The notes under the pieces were generated by a model, which saw only the letters and a program-made list of their open reading frames with translations, was not told the DNA's origin and did not search any database. From Thermoplasmata archaeon (GTDB lineage: Archaea; Thermoplasmatota; Thermoplasmata; Thermoplasmatales; Thermoplasmataceae), in assembly GCA_021819605.1 (NCBI GenBank), contig JAKAQT010000083.1, positions 1-6,933 of the forward strand: a stretch of DNA of 6,933 bases. The letters run 5' to 3'. Both the position numbers and the translations under genes were made by a program. Positions 6,355 to 6,933 of the stretch are shown one piece after another. The stretch's first letter is position 1. Each line of letters starts with the position of its first letter.

Positions 6355-6387
6355 AAAGCCCAAGACTTGAGTCGTGGGGTGAATGCG
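6355..6387 (+). mobile_element. IS200/IS605-type right-end hairpin (omega-RNA scaffold-like), solo remnant
   Basis: CCCAAGAC (6359-6366) and GTCGTGGG (6371-6378) form a hairpin with seven of eight pairs and a TTGA loop, followed by GTGAATGCG. This closely resembles the conserved hairpin at the right end of TnpB-carrying IS605-family elements, whose usual form has a perfectly paired CCCACGAC arm. In such elements the same DNA encodes the 3' end of the guide RNA scaffold, with the guide following directly. Read in this orientation, the tnpB belonging to it should lie to the left, where none remains. The single mismatch and missing gene indicate a relic. The assignment rests on resemblance to remembered element ends. 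Confidence 0.5.
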
Positions 6388-6441
6388 AACCCATATATCT
6401 CGCAGTGGCATTGAAATTCAGGCATGAAACTGCTCCTGTGA

Positions 6442-6640
6442 AATCATGAGGAAGTCATGCATGAAAATCCCCATGCAGTGATTGATCTGGAAGGACTTCA
6501 GCATGGGTTGGGAATGTCTCCGTTCTGCAGTCTGATCAGAGGAACGGGCAGAAGGCATATCCCCATTGCATGCAGACAGGGATGCATGCATGTGGATCAG
6601 TGATACCCACAGAGGCGCAACGTTCAGGACTGGAAAGACG
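6442..6640 (+). pseudogene. tnpB: Decayed TnpB-like (IS605 OrfB) C-terminal fragment
   Basis: The frame starting at 6442 is open for 53 codons to a TGA at 6601 and reads like two collapsed pieces of TnpB. AVIDLEGL (from 6475) resembles the RuvC-II VIvxEDL patch with its catalytic Glu. SPFCSLIRGTGRRHIPIAC then resembles the CPxCG...C half of the TnpB zinc ribbon, with its first Cys changed to Ser and the second pair distorted to CRQGC. Just past the TGA, in the +1 frame (6602-6619), DT-x-x-GA matches the DRDTxGAxN motif that follows the ribbon and holds the RuvC-III Asp. The roughly 60-70 residues that normally separate these regions are missing. This is therefore an inactive remnant with an internal deletion and a frameshift. 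Without a search it remains a motif-level identification, and chance similarity is possible. Confidence 0.45.
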
Positions 6641-6800
6641 CCAGAACTCTGTAATAGGTTCATGCAAAACTGTCATGATAGTGAGGGATGAAGGCGAAAA
6701 CGGAGCAAAAGTGAGAACCCCACATGCTTCAGCGGTGGGAGATGTCAGAAAGTCCCAAGAAAAAGTGTTGCATTATGTATAATTTCCACCGTTCCGTTGG
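6641..6800. other. No recognised feature
   Basis: The sequence between the TnpB-like remnant and the hairpin near 6800 contains only short overlapping reading frames without motifs. A plus-strand frame runs to 6782, but its composition gives no sign of selection. It may be further eroded transposon DNA. Confidence 0.4.
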
Positions 6801-6825
6801 TTTCATAGCGCTTCTATGAAAAAAG
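6801..6825 (-). terminator. Hairpin plus T-run after the right-edge gene
   Basis: TTTCATAG (6801-6808) and CTATGAAA (6814-6821) are a perfect 8-bp inverted repeat around a five-base loop. On the minus strand a six-T run (6819-6824) lies about 12 bases after the stop codon of the gene entering from the right, suitable for archaeal oligo-T termination. The T-run precedes and overlaps the hairpin on that strand, so this is not a bacterial-style intrinsic terminator. Confidence 0.45.
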
Positions 6826-6836
6826 TTCTATGATAT

Positions 6837-6933
6837 TCATGTCATGGCATTGGCCTTATTTATCTTTCCTTCATTGCCACTTCTCTTCAGCCTCTCCTTC
6901 TGAACATTCCTGAGCTCATTCATGCGATCTTCC
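6837..6933 (-). CDS. C-terminal end of an unidentified minus-strand protein (partial)
   Basis: A minus-strand frame enters from beyond the right edge and runs 31 codons to a TGA at 6839-6837. The visible residues are highly charged, rich in Lys, Arg, Asn and Glu (RMNELRNVQKERLKRSGNEG near the start of the piece), predicted to be a basic helix followed by a disordered tail ending NKANAMT. There are no membrane segments or catalytic motifs in this part. It could be the tail of a nucleic-acid-binding protein, but the piece is too short to name. The T-run and hairpin just after the stop support a genuine gene end. An internal ATG is present, so a very small protein is also possible. Confidence 0.5.
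   Translation of the reverse strand, partial: EDRMNELRNVQKERLKRSGNEGKINKANAMT

Noticed and set aside
6205..6414. 69-codon plus-strand frame downstream of tRNA-Pro
   Set aside because: It spans the nine-T tract and the element-like hairpin, which argues against coding, and has no motif.
6447..6460. GAGGAAGTC resembling the conserved 5' block of RNase P RNA
   Set aside because: The other universal RNase P blocks are absent at the expected spacing, and the same bases fit better in the TnpB-like frame.
6567..6592. Repeated TGCATGC units suggesting a small repeat array
   Set aside because: There are only two or three overlapping short copies without regular spacing, so it is neither a CRISPR array nor a meaningful tandem repeat.
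6570..6782. 70-codon plus-strand frame at the right side
   Set aside because: It shows no recognisable domain and runs out of frame with the TnpB-like motifs; it is more likely debris than a gene.

Overview
This is most likely a chromosomal segment from a euryarchaeon, probably of the Thermoplasmata/Thermoplasmatales type. The assignment is inferred from several features. Promoters look archaeal (TATA-like boxes), and at least one start (2389) appears leaderless. The one convincing ribosome-binding site is a short GGGTG. The tRNA-Pro(CGG) carries archaeal-style features (U13/U22 in the D arm, no encoded CCA). The window also holds a GTP-type PEP carboxykinase and a small archaeal CxxC/HxxC zinc protein. 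I could not run a search, so the genus is open.

Layout from left to right. Bases 1-34 are the 3' part of a tRNA gene whose 5' part lies outside the window. A gene-poor, increasingly AT-rich stretch (35-478) follows. It leads into a 534-aa cobalamin-binding-domain plus radical SAM (class B) protein (479-2083, +). Three bases after its stop lies the stop of a convergent gene for a 100-residue zinc-finger protein (2087-2389, -). A 315-bp divergent promoter region separates that gene from a DEAD-box RNA helicase with an Arg/Gly-rich tail (2705-3958, +). The helicase converges, with a 25-bp gap, on the GTP-dependent PEP carboxykinase pckG (3984-5759, -), which has a recognisable promoter and ribosome-binding site.

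From about 5870 rightwards the window is RNA-gene and mobile-element territory. A complete, intronless tRNA-Pro(CGG) lies at 6070-6142, with an unusual C at the normally invariant T-loop position 55. Downstream are an imperfect hairpin closely resembling the right end / omega-RNA scaffold end of IS200/IS605-type elements (about 6355-6387) and a decayed fragment that reads like the end of a TnpB protein, with a RuvC-like VIDLE patch and a damaged zinc ribbon (about 6442-6640). The right edge holds the last 31 codons of a minus-strand gene that enters from outside the window.

The protein genes are not an obvious operon; all are arranged divergently or convergently and are probably single transcription units. 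The helicase (RNA remodelling) and PEP carboxykinase (oxaloacetate/PEP node, gluconeogenesis) are housekeeping genes. The most open functional question is the class B radical SAM enzyme. Its architecture matches enzymes acting on unactivated carbons, including the archaeal tetraether-lipid ring synthases, but substrate cannot be read from sequence alone.
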